A stretch of 31,636 bases of DNA from Bondarzewia mesenterica. Its lineage: Eukaryota > Basidiomycota > Agaricomycetes > Russulales > Bondarzewiaceae. Positions 12,295 to 23,219 of this stretch are shown piece by piece. Position 1 is the stretch's first letter, and each line of letters starts with the position of its first letter. The position numbers were made by a program, and so were the translations under genes. The notes under the pieces were generated by a model, which was given only the letters and a program-made list of their open reading frames with translations, was not told where the DNA came from and did no database searches. Location of the stretch: NCBI GenBank assembly GCA_004802705.1, contig SGPL01000391.1, positions 1-31,636 of the forward strand, read 5' to 3'.

Positions 12295-13327
12295 ATGTCT
12301 ACAGAGGCATCTTCGTCTTCCGGGTCGAAAGCACCACCAAGCACAGAATCCGACGCCGAGCTTGAGAAATTGCTGAATCGTGAAGCCTCTGCTTTTCAGC
12401 GCGAACTCGAAGTCGAACGCATCCTCAAAGCTTTCAAACTCAAGTAAGGNGGACTCATTCTTATGATTTAGCATCTTTGCGCTGATCCATTANCAGCCCG
12501 TATGATATCCTAGACCTAGATGTGACCGTCAAGCCGGAGGTTGTGAAGAAGAAATATCGACAGCTCTCGCTATGTGAGAATTCGGCATCTAATCCTTGAT
12601 ATTCCGACATATTCTNNTAGCAAATGCATGGNCTGATGTCTTGGTTGTCATTCGTGCGTTNTCTTGNTTGCAGTNATCCATCCTGACAAGACTCCACACG
12701 CCCGTGCACCAGAGGCTTTTGACATANTGAAGAAGGTGATACTGTGTGTTCCCAATGGANCTATGANNTTTGACTNACAATTCTANGTCCAGGCCGAATC
12801 TGAGCTGAGCGATACCGCGAAACGCGAAGAGCTTGACGCCACTATTAACCAAGCGCGTGCAATCGTCTTGAAAGGCCTTTCTCTTCCCACCAACATCCCT
12901 GATGACCACCCCAAGCTGAAAGGACTTGACCCTCCTTTCAAAGCACAGCTTAGGGCGAAGTCGAAGGAACTACTCATCGATGAGGAAGTCAGGCGACGAA
13001 AGTNTGTCTGTCGTCTCGGTATGGTAAAAAAAAGACAAATCAACTCATNGCTCTATTGCGTTATAGGGCGATCAAGATGAATTTAGCGAACGAAGGTTTC
13101 GAAGCGCGCAAGAAGGAAGATGAGGTCTCTGCGAAGAAACGCAAGGCGGAAGACGATGCGAAATGGGAAGGTAAGCAATCCAGTTTGTACGCTTGACCTA
13201 CAGATTCGACGATTNATCACTTGGCACACTGCNTACAGAAACAAGAGAACAGCGCGTAGACAGCTGGCGAAGTTTCGCTAGCANCACAAAGAAAAAGAAG
13301 AAGCAGAAAGTGAACGTCTTGGGGTGA
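12295..13327 (+). CDS. SPF31/DNAJC8-like J-domain splicing-associated protein
   Basis: Probable orthologue of human DNAJC8 and fission yeast Spf31, a J-protein associated with spliceosomal proteins in the nucleus. Exons 12295-12443, 12497-12573, 12674-12735, 12793-13001, 13067-13170 and 13239-13327 give 690 nt, 229 residues, with consistent phases. After a Ser-rich start, residues 25-50 form a charged helix (LEKLLNREASAF). The J domain (about 50-110) starts NPYDILDL, has the Hsp70-activating HPDK, and runs to KAESELSD. The C-terminal half is a long charged helix (NLANEGFEARKKE) ending in a Lys-rich tail. Several N fall in introns and a few in codons (for example the first base pair of the HPDK exon and the residue before TKKKKK), so single residues are unknown. 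Splice sites at 12494 and 13003 contain or border N. Confidence 0.92.
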
Positions 13328-14400
13328 TATTCTTCATTTCCATCTTTTCTTGGCCTACATACCCTGCGCTGTATCTTGTGCATGCTGTGATACTAGAAAA
13401 TATATAAATTCAATATCAAACGAACACCGGCAGTTGTGGTGCACAGAACGTGGAGATCACAACATTGCGACTAGTCATCCGAGATATCAATCACATCGTC
13501 NTCATTGACCTCGATTCGCCGTCGTACNCGCCTGGTGGGTACCGGAACGTTCTCTTTGTCGTCCTCCTCGTCGTCTATCATGATCACCTCGTAATCGCCA
13601 TTTNTTTGTACATTTCCTGTTTGTGCCNGATAGCTTGAGGATGACGTCCCCGCCACATGGAGTTGGGTATACCCCCCGCTTGTTGACTGATATTGTGAAC
13701 CGTACTCCTTCTCGATCTTCTCGATCCCTTGGAACATTNCCTCATCTATAACATCATCCCCGAAGTCATACTGGGTGCCCTCCTCGGACCGCGTCAACGC
13801 CAACGGTTTTGGTGCTACGGCAGGGCGTGCATTACTGGTAAGGNCGGGTGGCNGAATCTNGCTCNCNTNATCGGTGTCGCCAATCTCGATCAACGAAGCA
13901 GTCCGTGTTTGGGATAGCATCCGCGACGCAGCGACCTGGTTCACCACTCTCGTAGAAGAAGACTGACCAGCGGTGGAGGGGAAATAAGNNGATTGGGCGG
14001 CGNTAGCAGAACTACCAGTTGCGGGTGCGTTTNTAGANCGGCTGGGAATTCGNCGGCGGNTAGGTTGGACTTCATNGCCATAGTAAGAGGNAATGAGAGT
14101 TGGGGATGGGGATCTGGTGAGCTCGCGGAGAGGCGATCTGGGTCCTGGCCCTGATGGCGCTCGNACAACTGCTGGAACGGGGGCAGGAGCTTCAACAGGG
14201 AGCTGAGCTATGGCCTGGGCAGCAGGGTCTTCGGGAACCTCCAAACCATGGTCCTCTGGTTCCTGTTGCTCTGCATCTGGGTCGTCATCGAATCTGAGGC
14301 ATATACAAGTCCATGTCAAACATAANNAAATGAATGAAAATAACCGAATCGNACCATGAGACTTACCCCATACGTAGACGNAGACTTCGGACGAAGTNCN
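12450..14400. other. Low-quality patch with scattered ambiguous bases
   Basis: Dozens of single or double N are scattered through this roughly 1.95-kb stretch and none elsewhere in the window. They fall in exons, introns and intergenic sequence alike, so the cause is technical (single-read or polymorphic consensus), not biology. Confidence 0.95.
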
Positions 14401-15177
14401 GGTCCTGCTTTTCATTGAGATCTTCTGTTTGATGCCCCTTCATTGTGACATATTTTGGTTCGAGAAACGCGATTCCACGTCGAATCAACACATTTCTGAC
14501 CACCATCTACATGATATAATGGCACAACTTAAGTTCATGAACACACACAGATTTTCAGCATGGAGGTAAAACTATGGCATTACCTTGAATCCAAGAGGAG
14601 TTTCGCCGAGTATTAAACCGTCCAACTTGCGAAATTCAATGGCATTTACAGTCTGGGACCCATCACTGAGCTCAAATCGCAGCATAGACCTCGGGTAATT
14701 CGGAACAGGCCCCTCATCATCATCATCATCCTCATCGTTGTCACCGGCAAGGCCTGAGAGATCTGCACGGTCGATACGCGTTTGCCTCACATTTTGCAGG
14801 CTGAACGCGCTATGTCCTATATCTGTTAAAGCGGTAATTTGAACGAGGACCGGTGGACCTGTAATACGCTGATCGTTCATCTCTGAGATGTTTGGAGGAA
14901 GACCAGTCCGTGGAATCATAGAGTCCCGTAGGTCGGATTGTAGTAGCTGTGATTCGACATGCTGGTAGATTGTGTCCAGATCGGCCGCAGGCTGCAACTG
15001 GTATTCCTCTATCACCCAGTCATAACATGCATTAAGCCACTCCTGTAGTCAAATAATCATTGAGACGGTTTAGCGCGACCTTGAGTAGGCAATTGGGATG
15101 TGAAGGCTTACTGGATCAACCTTGGGTTTTGGATAATGTCCGTTCAGTCTCAGTAGCAGTTGTGGTGATGGAGGCAT
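13471..15177 (-). CDS. RMI1: RecQ-mediated genome instability protein 1 (Rmi1)
   Basis: OB-fold subunit of the RecQ helicase-topoisomerase III-Rmi1 dissolvasome, which removes double Holliday junctions. Exons 15177-15112, 15042-14584, 14506-14367 and 14293-13471 give 1488 nt, 495 residues, all phases consistent. The N-terminal helices (WLNACYDWVIEEYQL) are followed by the DUF1767/OB fold (about residues 60-220), with PVLVQITALTDIGHSAFS, an acidic insertion, YPRSMLRFELSDG, AIEFRKL and LGETPLGFK. After this, MVVRNVLIRRGIAFLEPKYV closes the fold. The rest is Pro/Ser-rich and disordered and ends in an acidic DVIDISDD. An Asp run is encoded by a GAT-type trinucleotide repeat at about 14717-14740. 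Many N in the last exon leave residues undetermined. Length fits fungal Rmi1 with a disordered tail. Confidence 0.92.
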
Positions 15178-15497
15178 GATATCCGCGTGATAGACTTGAG
15201 CACAAGAAGAGAATACCGCAATCAAAGCTTCGTTTTTATCTCTCCGGAGATACTCGTAGAGATGTTCGTTGATGTTCGTCGCGTCGCATGCGAGAGGATG
15301 AATTTCAATGCGACCGATCGCGTCGATACCACGCGCAAATATCGGGCCGCAATTTGCGATCACATGATATATCCACGTGCACCCCCGAGTCCAACGAAAA
15401 GTTATTACACCTCTCGAGCCCTTCCCTCCTCCGCCCCTCCAATCTCTATGCCTTGTTGACATTATTGAAACATGCATGCTCTATTTGTGAGTCTGAT
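15178..15497. other. Divergent promoter region RMI1 / carnitine acetyltransferase
   Basis: 320 bases between two starts that face away from each other. It contains a perfect CACGTG palindrome at 15374-15379 and no separate gene. ORFs overlapping it are extensions of the flanking frames. Confidence 0.6.
15374..15379. promoter_or_regulatory. CACGTG E-box in the shared promoter
   Basis: Perfect palindromic E-box, the core site of fungal bHLH factors, 119 nt upstream of the carnitine acetyltransferase start and 197 nt from the RMI1 start. Function is inferred; a hexamer can occur by chance. Confidence 0.3.
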
Positions 15498-18010
15498 ATG
15501 AATTTGAAGCTGCTACGACCTCTTGGAACTGCTCGTATTTATCATTCGATGCGCCAAAATTCGACCGTGGTCGCGCGGCCACCTTTCAGACTTCCGCGTC
15601 TTCCAGTTCCTGACCTGCATCAGACCTTAGAGAGATACATAAAATCTCTTGTTCCACTTCTCCTCGAGAAAGAGAGCCATGGAGGACGCTCTTTTGAAGC
15701 TGCGCTAAAGTCCAGACTGGAGTGGGCACGAGAATTCGAGCGGGGTGTCGGGCAATTATGCCAGCAGCGTTTGGTGGGTGAGTTATGTTGTGTTTAACAT
15801 AGCTCCGCATTTTCTAATAATTGGATTTTCTTTTGCTTCAAGCTCTGGACAAGACCTCGCCGAGAAACTGGCTTGATGATAATATCTGGTTGAAGAAAGC
15901 TTATCATGAATCGCGCGCGCCCCTTCTCGTCCATTCGAATTGGTGGTTGGCATTCTTTAATGACCCCACCGTGCCTGATGATGTACTTCGCGGATACTCC
16001 CAGTCAGGACGGGTCGGTATCAGTCCTTGGCAAATAAGAAGGGGAGCTTGGTTGATCTATAGAACACTCGAATTCAAGGATAAGTTGGAACAGTATGTCG
16101 TGCTCATCCTGGCCAATGCTCCTTCAATAAGTTTACACTAGTGTTTTCGCAGACAAGAGTTATATCCTGATCTCTCTCGTACTGGTCAGTCCGACTCACT
16201 TCTGTTATCAATGACGGTTGAAGAGGTTGTGTAGGTGTATGGCTCCGAGAGACAGCTTCCAAATTGTTCAACGTCTCTCGCATTCCTCAGCCGCGATGCG
16301 ACACTTTGAGCATACCTTCGCTTTCATCTCCAGGCTGTCGTAAACTCCTCGTCATGGTACATGACTGGTTCTATGCCATTGATGTATACAACACCGACCG
16401 GACGCTCGTCACTGCAAACCAAATTGAAAAGCGGCTTCGCAAGGTCGTTGAGGATGTAGATAGACGGACACAACATGGCCAACGGGCTGTGCCTGTCGGG
16501 TTGCTAAGTGCGGATGATAGAGATCGTTGGTCTGAAGTACGTGCTGAGAACATGGATGAATTCCTCATTTAACTTCTTCGTAGAATCTTCAACACCTTCT
16601 GTCTCTTTCGCCGACCAACGAAAGCATCTATAATACTATCAAGGATTCGGTATTCGCCCTCAGCCTTGATCACTACACATACAACTCCAATATCTTTTCC
16701 TCTGATTTGTCGCTGACAACTCCTGAGGCTCTACCAACTATCGACTCTCCCGAAGAGATTGACTGCCACCTCCATAATATCCGTTCGTCTTTCAACGCTC
16801 ATAACCGTTGGTTCGACAAGGCGTTTACCTATGTTGTCGAGTCAAACACTAGAGCAGGCGCCATGGGCGAGCATTCACCTTGTGACGCGTTGGTGCCTAG
16901 TATTGTCGCTGAGTATGCCATCGTGGAGAGCATCGACCAGACCGCGTTTGATCACCCTGATCCTACCACCCAAATCTTGGACTTGGACGAGCAGATCGGG
17001 TGGCAGCGTCTAGACTGGGTTACCGATGCGCGCGTCGAGACGGAATGCGCTCATGCGGAGGCAAGAGCCAGGAATATCATAACAGATTCTGACGATAGTG
17101 TTCTTTGGTTTGGCGAATACGGCGCTGATTGGATCAAGGACACAGGTGAGTATTTCATGGCGTGAATTTTTTCGTCCGATCCCGTCATAACCGCTCCCGC
17201 ATCAGCTCGATTTTCTCCCGATGCCTACGTGCAGATGGCATTACAGCTCGCCTGGTACAAGACGCGTGGCACGTTTACGGCCACGTACGAGACAGTCTTA
17301 ACACGTATGTTTGACCGTGGTCGAACGGAGACCATTCGCGCCTTGACTGCCGACAGCAGAGCATGGGTTATCGCCATGGTCGACCCTTCTACTTCGGTGT
17401 GTTCAGCATGCAAGGCATTATGCCTACGCTACATCATCTCATTTTCTTTCAATATAATTAGCTCCAGCAGCGCCTTGTGCTTCTTCGGCGTGCGATACAG
17501 ACCCATGTTGCGTTGACACGGAAGGCAGCCACTGGCAAGGGCATCGACCGACACCTTTTGGGTCTTCGATTGATGCTGCGTCCTGAGGATGGCGAGCGGA
17601 GTGACCTATTCGAAGATGAACTGTTCCAAGAGAGTCAGACTTGGAAGCTTAGCACCAGCGGGCTGAGCGCCGGATATTTGTTCAGAGGGACTGGGTGCGC
17701 ACGGCGTTCAATCCAAACGATGTTCATTTTCTGATCCGATGATCGACAGCTTCGGGGCACCTTACAATGACGGGTACGGTATCAACTGTGAGTTTTGTCC
17801 ATCCAACAGAACGACGATCGTTCTAAATTGTGCATATAAGATCTCTCGGGCCCCGACCTCATCAAGTTCGGTATCGAATCGAAGCATTCCAGTCTTCGTA
17901 CTTCGACCGCTCAGTTCAAACGTGCCGTTGTCGACGCGTTACGAGAGATGCGCATGGTCTGCTTAGAGGGAGAGTCCATTGTCGACCATCCTCCGCTCGC
18001 TCATCTCTGA
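15498..18010 (+). CDS. Carnitine O-acetyltransferase, probably dual mitochondrial/peroxisomal
   Basis: Choline/carnitine acyltransferase that exchanges acetyl groups between CoA and carnitine for organelle transport. Nine exons: 15498-15777, 15843-16092, 16153-16184, 16235-16536, 16584-17145, 17206-17396, 17462-17694, 17750-17787, 17841-18010; 2058 nt, 685 residues, in frame. Signature N-terminal block LPRLPVPDLHQTLERY; catalytic His (about residue 385) in MGEHSPCDALVP; the STS carnitine-binding motif in KLSTSGLSAG; C-terminal FGAPYNDGYGINY and IKFGIESKHS. The basic N-terminus (MNLKLLRPLGTARIYHSMRQ) looks like a presequence, and the protein ends AHL, a PTS1-type tripeptide. A second in-frame Met at 15549 could start a form without the presequence. 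The acceptor at 16234 is the least certain junction: the family's PLCM-type motif is not evident there, although the frame stays open. Confidence 0.93.
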
Positions 18011-18036
18011 TGCATAAGAATCGCATGTGGTTTGCA

Positions 18037-18068
18037 TAGAGCATATAGAGCATATAGTCATAGAGCAT
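18037..18068. repeat. Short AT-rich tandem repeat between convergent genes
   Basis: Two perfect copies of TAGAGCATA followed by a degenerate third copy, in the 139-bp gap between the carnitine acetyltransferase and helicase stops. It probably lies in both 3' untranslated regions. Confidence 0.6.
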
Positions 18069-18149
18069 TGAAAACATACTGATTCTTCAGCCGCGGCGGC
18101 AGCAGCAGTTATGGGACTGCGGATCTCTTCGCCTGTCCTCTCCGGTCCC

Positions 18150-20944
18150 TCAGAAGTTCCCACCGACAAGATCAGCCCAGGACATCCAAGCGGCGTCGCC
18201 AAACTTCGCCGCCATCTTTCCAGCAAGCGAGTCCTTTCCCCTACCTTCCAAGAACTTGCGGCTCGAACATATATACATGCCGCGCTTGCACCGAGTGAGC
18301 ATGACATTCGTCCGGCGCAGGTTCGACAAGAACCCAAGCTCCTTCGAGCGCACGAGGGATATTATAATAATGTCGTCCTCGTTCCCTTGTAAATCGTAGA
18401 AAATAAGATAATGCTTAGACGAAGAATGAGAAGATCGACCTTGGAACGAATCAACGTTGAAACATTTGTCTTGCCACACGAGACCTTGCTCTTTCAGAGC
18501 CGTTTCAAGGAGGTTCCTCTGTGCGTCGTACGGAGTAATAATACGGAATGATTCGCCTTCGTCTTCGAAACGTCGCGCGAGAAGCACTGAAGCTTCTATT
18601 TCTTTGATATTCTGAGATGTCCGAGTCTTAGAACCGGAGAAAAGACAGACGACTCAAGAACGACTGACTTTCCAGCTTGTGTCATTGCGTTGTTCCAAGC
18701 CGTCCGGGATGTCGATAAAATGGCAAGCCATCGTAGCGGATTTGATCGGATGCAACGGATTTGACTTTAGTTTGTCGTCGTAGACATGTTGAGATATAAA
18801 GCCGCCGATTTGAGGAGGCATGCGGTCTAAAGTAAAGCAGTTAGATCGGCTTGCAGAGACAGATCGGAAACCCTACATTGAGTATCAAGAAAAATCGCAG
18901 AGGAGCGCAGGTGCTCCTTCTCGAAGATACTTTCGAGGCTTTCTATTTCCTCTTGTCCATGAGGAGGTACTGAAACAACGCTTAGCAAACATATCGAGCG
19001 GGATCAGATGACGAAAACGTACATTGCTTATCATCACCGATGAAGCAAACCTTCCGAATAGTGTCAAATGCAGTGAATGCATGGACAAAATCTCCGACTT
19101 GTATCTGACTAGCCTCATCAATAATGAGGGTGGTCAGGGGCACAGCCTTGGTGAAGCCGGCATCACGAAAGCGTGCGCTGGAAACCATAGAAAGGGTGCA
19201 TAGGATAACTTGTGAGCCATCGAGAAGTATCGAGAGCGCAGACCGAAACCTGGGAAATTGATCGGACGGTATGATATTACGAGCAATGTCGAGGTAGAGA
19301 TGCTCATGCCTATGACCGGAGGCAAGATTTCAAGATCAGATCAGACAAGCATAATATCCAAATATGCACCAATCATGGTGAAATTCTTTAGATACGAGAA
19401 GTCGCCACTTGAAGAATCCAATGGAAGCCAGCTTCTCCGCAATATTTTTTACGGCCACATTAGATTGGGCCATCAGCCAGATGCCCTTTTGTTTAGCTTC
19501 AATAGCAGACAAAACATAATTAGCAATGACTGTGGTCTTCCCAGTGCCAGGGGGACCCTGAATGAGAGTAATGGGAGTATCTGGAAGAGGAGATAGCATG
19601 TGCTTTACAGCCCTTGTCTGCGAGTCATTCATAGGACGATCAGGGTTGACAGTAACAGGAATTTCAGGAGGAGGAGGACGAGCGGGAAGATAAGACTCTG
19701 GCCACTCCACAGTATCAGCTGTCTGCCAGATAAGCTGTAGCCAAGGATTAGTAGAGATGGCCTGAGTGCCCTGAAGCATACGAAGTACAGTCATCGAGCG
19801 CTCCTTCTCTGCTTGATTAGATCTAGCAGGACCAATAGTGGTGATGGAAGCGACTATCTTCTGATCAAGGATCCCATCAACCCGAAGATTAGCCCTTCTT
19901 CCTGAGACCTTGGAGGTCCTTCCAGAGACAACATATGCTCCTTCGGAAGGGTCCCCCACCCTGATGTCGGTACGCTGAACGGTACTCTCAGATTATTGCA
20001 GGACAATGAGAAGTTTTGTATGAGCCCACCTGATTCTCACCCTCCATGAAGCGGTTCTGGTACCGCTGAGACTGGACTTCTAGAGCCTTCTTCTTGTGGT
20101 TCCATTCAGCGGTGAATTCATGGGTTACGGAAGATGGTTTGCTAGCATCAAGCTGCTGAGAGTCGAAGGCAAGTTTGGAAAGGAAAGAGAGTTGCTAGAT
20201 GTCATGGCGACGAGTGGGCATGTGCATGTACGAATGACGAGGACGGACAGAGACTCACAGCTTCACTAAATTTGTGGTATCAATTCTGGGAGCCTTGTAG
20301 AGAAAGTCTCGAATGGACTCGGAGTCAAACCCAGCGACATAAGCAGACAGCCAAGCCCTCAGAGCCAGATCCGTGATTTTTTTGGGATCCCAGATCATGT
20401 CTTCAAAGGACTGAGGGACAATTTCAGAGTTGACAGGTGCTGTATCACCGACAGCGAATTTGACGGTATCAACAGGGAATCGGGATTTTATGGGAAAGGC
20501 AGACTGTAGATCGACGCCGTTCGTGAGATGCAGCTGGTGCTGGAGATTGAGAATGAGAGCGAGAGCAGTGATATCGAAAGCATAGATGTGAAGATCGTCG
20601 TTGCATAGAATATCCCTTTCAATCAGTTGACGGGCGGGGCTCGTACGCCCAGCGCGCGCGCCGCCGGTCTCCCTCTTGTCGGGTTTCGAAGAATAGAACT
20701 GTACGATGAGGACGCGATATTTGACACAGAGAGCGATAGCCAAGAGAGTGCCGTTCTTCGAATATGCCGGCGAGATTCCAACAGAACGAGGAGAGTTCTT
20801 ACTAGAGCTGCCGCGCAGTAACTGGCTTATGTCGTCGGGAGTAATGTCCTTCTCGTGAATGGACTGCACAGCAATAGTCTCATGCATCTCATCGATGAAG
20901 TTTTGATAGAGCTGCTTGGCGACGACGTTACGCTGAGCGGCCAT
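18150..20944 (-). CDS. SF1 Upf1-like helicase with degenerate DEDD-exonuclease-like N-terminus
   Basis: Predicted superfamily 1 nucleic-acid helicase; substrate unknown. Exons 20944-20267, 20194-20030, 19974-19370, 19309-19023, 18969-18877, 18826-18669, 18611-18440 and 18385-18150 give 2394 nt, 797 residues. Helicase motifs are intact: Q-like NDSQTRAV, Walker A GPPGTGKTT (about residue 421), Walker B LIIDEASQ, motif III GDDKQLPP, DTQYRMPPQIG, ITPYDAQ, DSFQGNEDD and NVMLTRCKRG. Residues 35-220 have the strand/helix pattern of a 3'-5' exonuclease (TLLAIALC, VLIVQF, IYAFDITALAL, VDLQSAF) but the first DxE motif and the last Asp are not seen, so it is probably inactive. The first intron is uncertain: donor GTGAAG at 20266 keeps the frame, while the better GTGAGT at 20258 does not with the acceptor seen. 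An in-frame upstream Met at 21037 is an alternative start; 20944 has the better context (ATCATGG). Confidence 0.88.
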
Positions 20945-22844
20945 GATAGCAGACGATGGTGGTGGTTGTGCAGAAGGAAGAGTCTTATCGATGGCCTGCT
21001 GCGATGAGAAGGACCAACCTGCAAGAAAGCCATACACGCTGAAGCAGCGTGGCTCAGTCTCAAGAAGACAACGCCATCCTATTTAGGGAATCGGGAGTCG
21101 GAACGATTTCAGTTCCCAGTCAGGATGAACGGTGACATGAAAACAAAGGGAGCGCGAGGTCGACGATATACGGTATACCTTGTGCTAGGATGAGTACGCT
21201 AAGTTTCAAATAACAGGCGTTTACTGAAAGGCCATCGATCTTAGTCGATCGTGCAGTGGTACCGGCGTGTTCGAACAGAAGAGACAACTCTGAACGGCAA
21301 AACGATTATATTCGCACCATAAGCATTAAGAGCAGCGGCCCCGAACACTAGCCATGATAATGAGATTTCGTGCCTACATCCAAAGCCTTAGCTCAGGTTG
21401 TCAAATGCAGAAGGGCTGTACATCATACCTGACAAAGTACAAAGCTGAAAGACATCCCACGCAGTAGATCCTCCCGACATTTAAGACGCAATTATAAGGC
21501 GCGATGATGGCTTGGAGCGGATTGTCCTGCAGCTGAACATGCTCCTTCACATCCGTCGAGAGACAATCGAACCGTCTACATGCCCGGCCGCGACGAGTCG
21601 TGCACGCTTGAGTCCAAGTAGGAATTCAGCAAGGACATTACTAATAATGGAGCGACAAGCAGGACGGTACCTCTACAATACTGGCAGCGCACGCCTGCGA
21701 TCTCGTCGACAGTTCTACGGTATGCCCGCACATTTGAAAGCACCGTCGCGGCCGGACAGAACACAGAGAGAATAACAGAAGATACATTGCTGCAGCGTCA
21801 CTTCGCCCGTTCTAAGCCAGGAGTGTACAATACAGCGAGATATAGGATGTGACATGAGAACCGGGATACACCAGGGCCACGGCCATCCAGTTGAGGTTGC
21901 GTTTCGATCCAAGTCCGAAAAAGTTCTACAAGCAACCAGGACTGAATCAAGAAGGCCGTAAGAAGGCCGTAACGCAAAGCCTGGGGTAAGAGATCAGGCT
22001 CCACTATAGAATTTGGAAGAATTAGTCTCTGATGAAGGATCGTCTGAAGAACGGCCTGTTCATGATCTACTATTACTCACTCATAGTCCTGACATTGACT
22101 CGGCGATTTCTGTCTGAGAAATATAATTAAGATGAGATATACTGGTGATCGCCTTCGTCTACAGGCTGACTTGGGTCCGAGCTCTTTGTGAAATTTCGCG
22201 CCTGTCTGAGCAAGAACGGTCACTTCGCTTTCGTCACAGAATTCCAAGAATATTTGAAAACCGTACACGCGTGTTTGACAGAGACAGGTTTTTGAGCTCT
22301 TGACGGTGTTATTCCTAAAGTTATTGTTTATAACACCTGGGATACTGCCACAAGATGAAGAGATGCAAGCGAATGGGACGAAAGGTGAGCACAGAAAACA
22401 CAAAAAGCAAACTTTTCTGCTATACAAAGTTAGCTTTGATAGATTGTAGATGCCGTTTCGCAACGTACCATACGCTGATCCCTCCCGAAAACCTTCTCTC
22501 AAGGTCCCAGAGATAGCTGAAAATGGCTGATACTTCGAGGACGACGAGGACAGAGCACGTCCATCATATACATTGAACACGGTCCACTACAGATGTCCCG
22601 TCTGTCTTAGTCTCACGATAGGTTCAAGTCGATCGCAAATATCCGTCTTGAAAAGAGAACATCGACCAAGATGAAACCGATCGGAATGAGGATAATGAGC
22701 GTACAAGTCAACTAGAACAGAATCCAGAGGGACCGCATGTACTTACATGTGTCACAGACTGTCACAACCTCCTACAGTAGCCTGTCTCAAGACACCACCT
22801 TACTTCCGACCACCACTTTATCCGCCTCTATTCTGACTTCGCAC
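20945..22844. other. About 1.9 kb with no recognisable gene
   Basis: Lies between the divergent helicase and PAM18 starts. ORFs are short (up to 167 codons) and their products are Ser/Cys/Arg-rich without family resemblance. One perfect 11-base tandem duplication occurs (21950-21971). No transposon ORF, tRNA or long repeat was recognised. It may hold promoters, an unrecognised intron-rich or noncoding gene, or a decayed element. Confidence 0.5.
21950..21971. repeat. Perfect 2 x 11-nt tandem duplication
   Basis: The unit AGAAGGCCGTA occurs twice head-to-tail. Probably simple slippage; no function inferred. Confidence 0.8.
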
Positions 22845-23219
22845 ATGTCCACGCCATTCATCATTGGTGTTGGTGCTATTGCGGCTGCTCTAGCGGGACG
22901 TCATCTGGTGCGTCGCGGTGTCTTCGGAGGCAACGCCATAGCAGAGCAATGGGTCAAGGGAGGGTTCAAGGCGAAAATGGATAGGAAGGAGGCGATCGCG
23001 ATACTCGGTCTCAAGTGCGTCGCATTTCTTCAACAGCTCTTCCAAAGTTCTGATCCTGACGATTTTTGAAGGGACGGTCCTCTGTTGAAGACCAGACTCA
23101 AAGACGCGCATCGTCAAATCATGCTGGCGAATCACCCTGACCGAGGAGGCGCTCCTTACCTGGCCAGCAAAATCAATGAGGCCAAGGATTTGTTGGAGCG
23201 CGAGCTGAAGTCGCGATGA
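22845..23219 (+). CDS. PAM18: TIM23-associated J-protein Pam18/Tim14
   Basis: Inner-membrane J-protein that stimulates mitochondrial Hsp70 in the presequence import motor. Two exons, 22845-23014 and 23072-23219, give 318 nt, 105 residues, the normal size. Residues 1-20 form one hydrophobic membrane segment ([15 protein letters not shown]), followed by the family block [20 protein letters not shown], then a short J domain with [16 protein letters not shown] and [10 protein letters not shown]. The Hsp70-contact HPD is intact; Lys after it, common in yeast, is Arg here. The intron (57 nt, GTGCGT..AAG) falls at the LK|DG junction. An in-frame ATG at 22737 would add 36 Thr/Ser-rich residues; the start at 22845 matches the usual Pam18 N-terminus and is preferred. 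Confidence 0.95.

Noticed and set aside
16185..16262. Possible frameshift in the carnitine acetyltransferase
   Set aside because: The usual PLCM-type motif is not obvious, but acceptor TAG at 16234 keeps the frame and all other phases agree, so I treated it as divergent sequence.
19134..19250. Possible intron with donor GTTTCG in the helicase gene
   Set aside because: The frame reads straight through (PRFRSALSILLDGSQVILCTLS) and joins conserved motifs, so no intron is needed.
1..21037. A functional repair gene cluster (RAD2, RMI1, helicase)
   Set aside because: These genes are separated by unrelated ones and lie on different promoters; proximity alone does not support a cluster.
22077..22580. 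167-codon minus-strand ORF
   Set aside because: Ser/Cys/Arg-rich composition, no family resemblance, no splice-linked neighbours; likely chance.
22737..22844. Upstream in-frame start for PAM18
   Set aside because: Adds Thr/Ser-rich residues not typical of the family; the start at 22845 fits the normal length.
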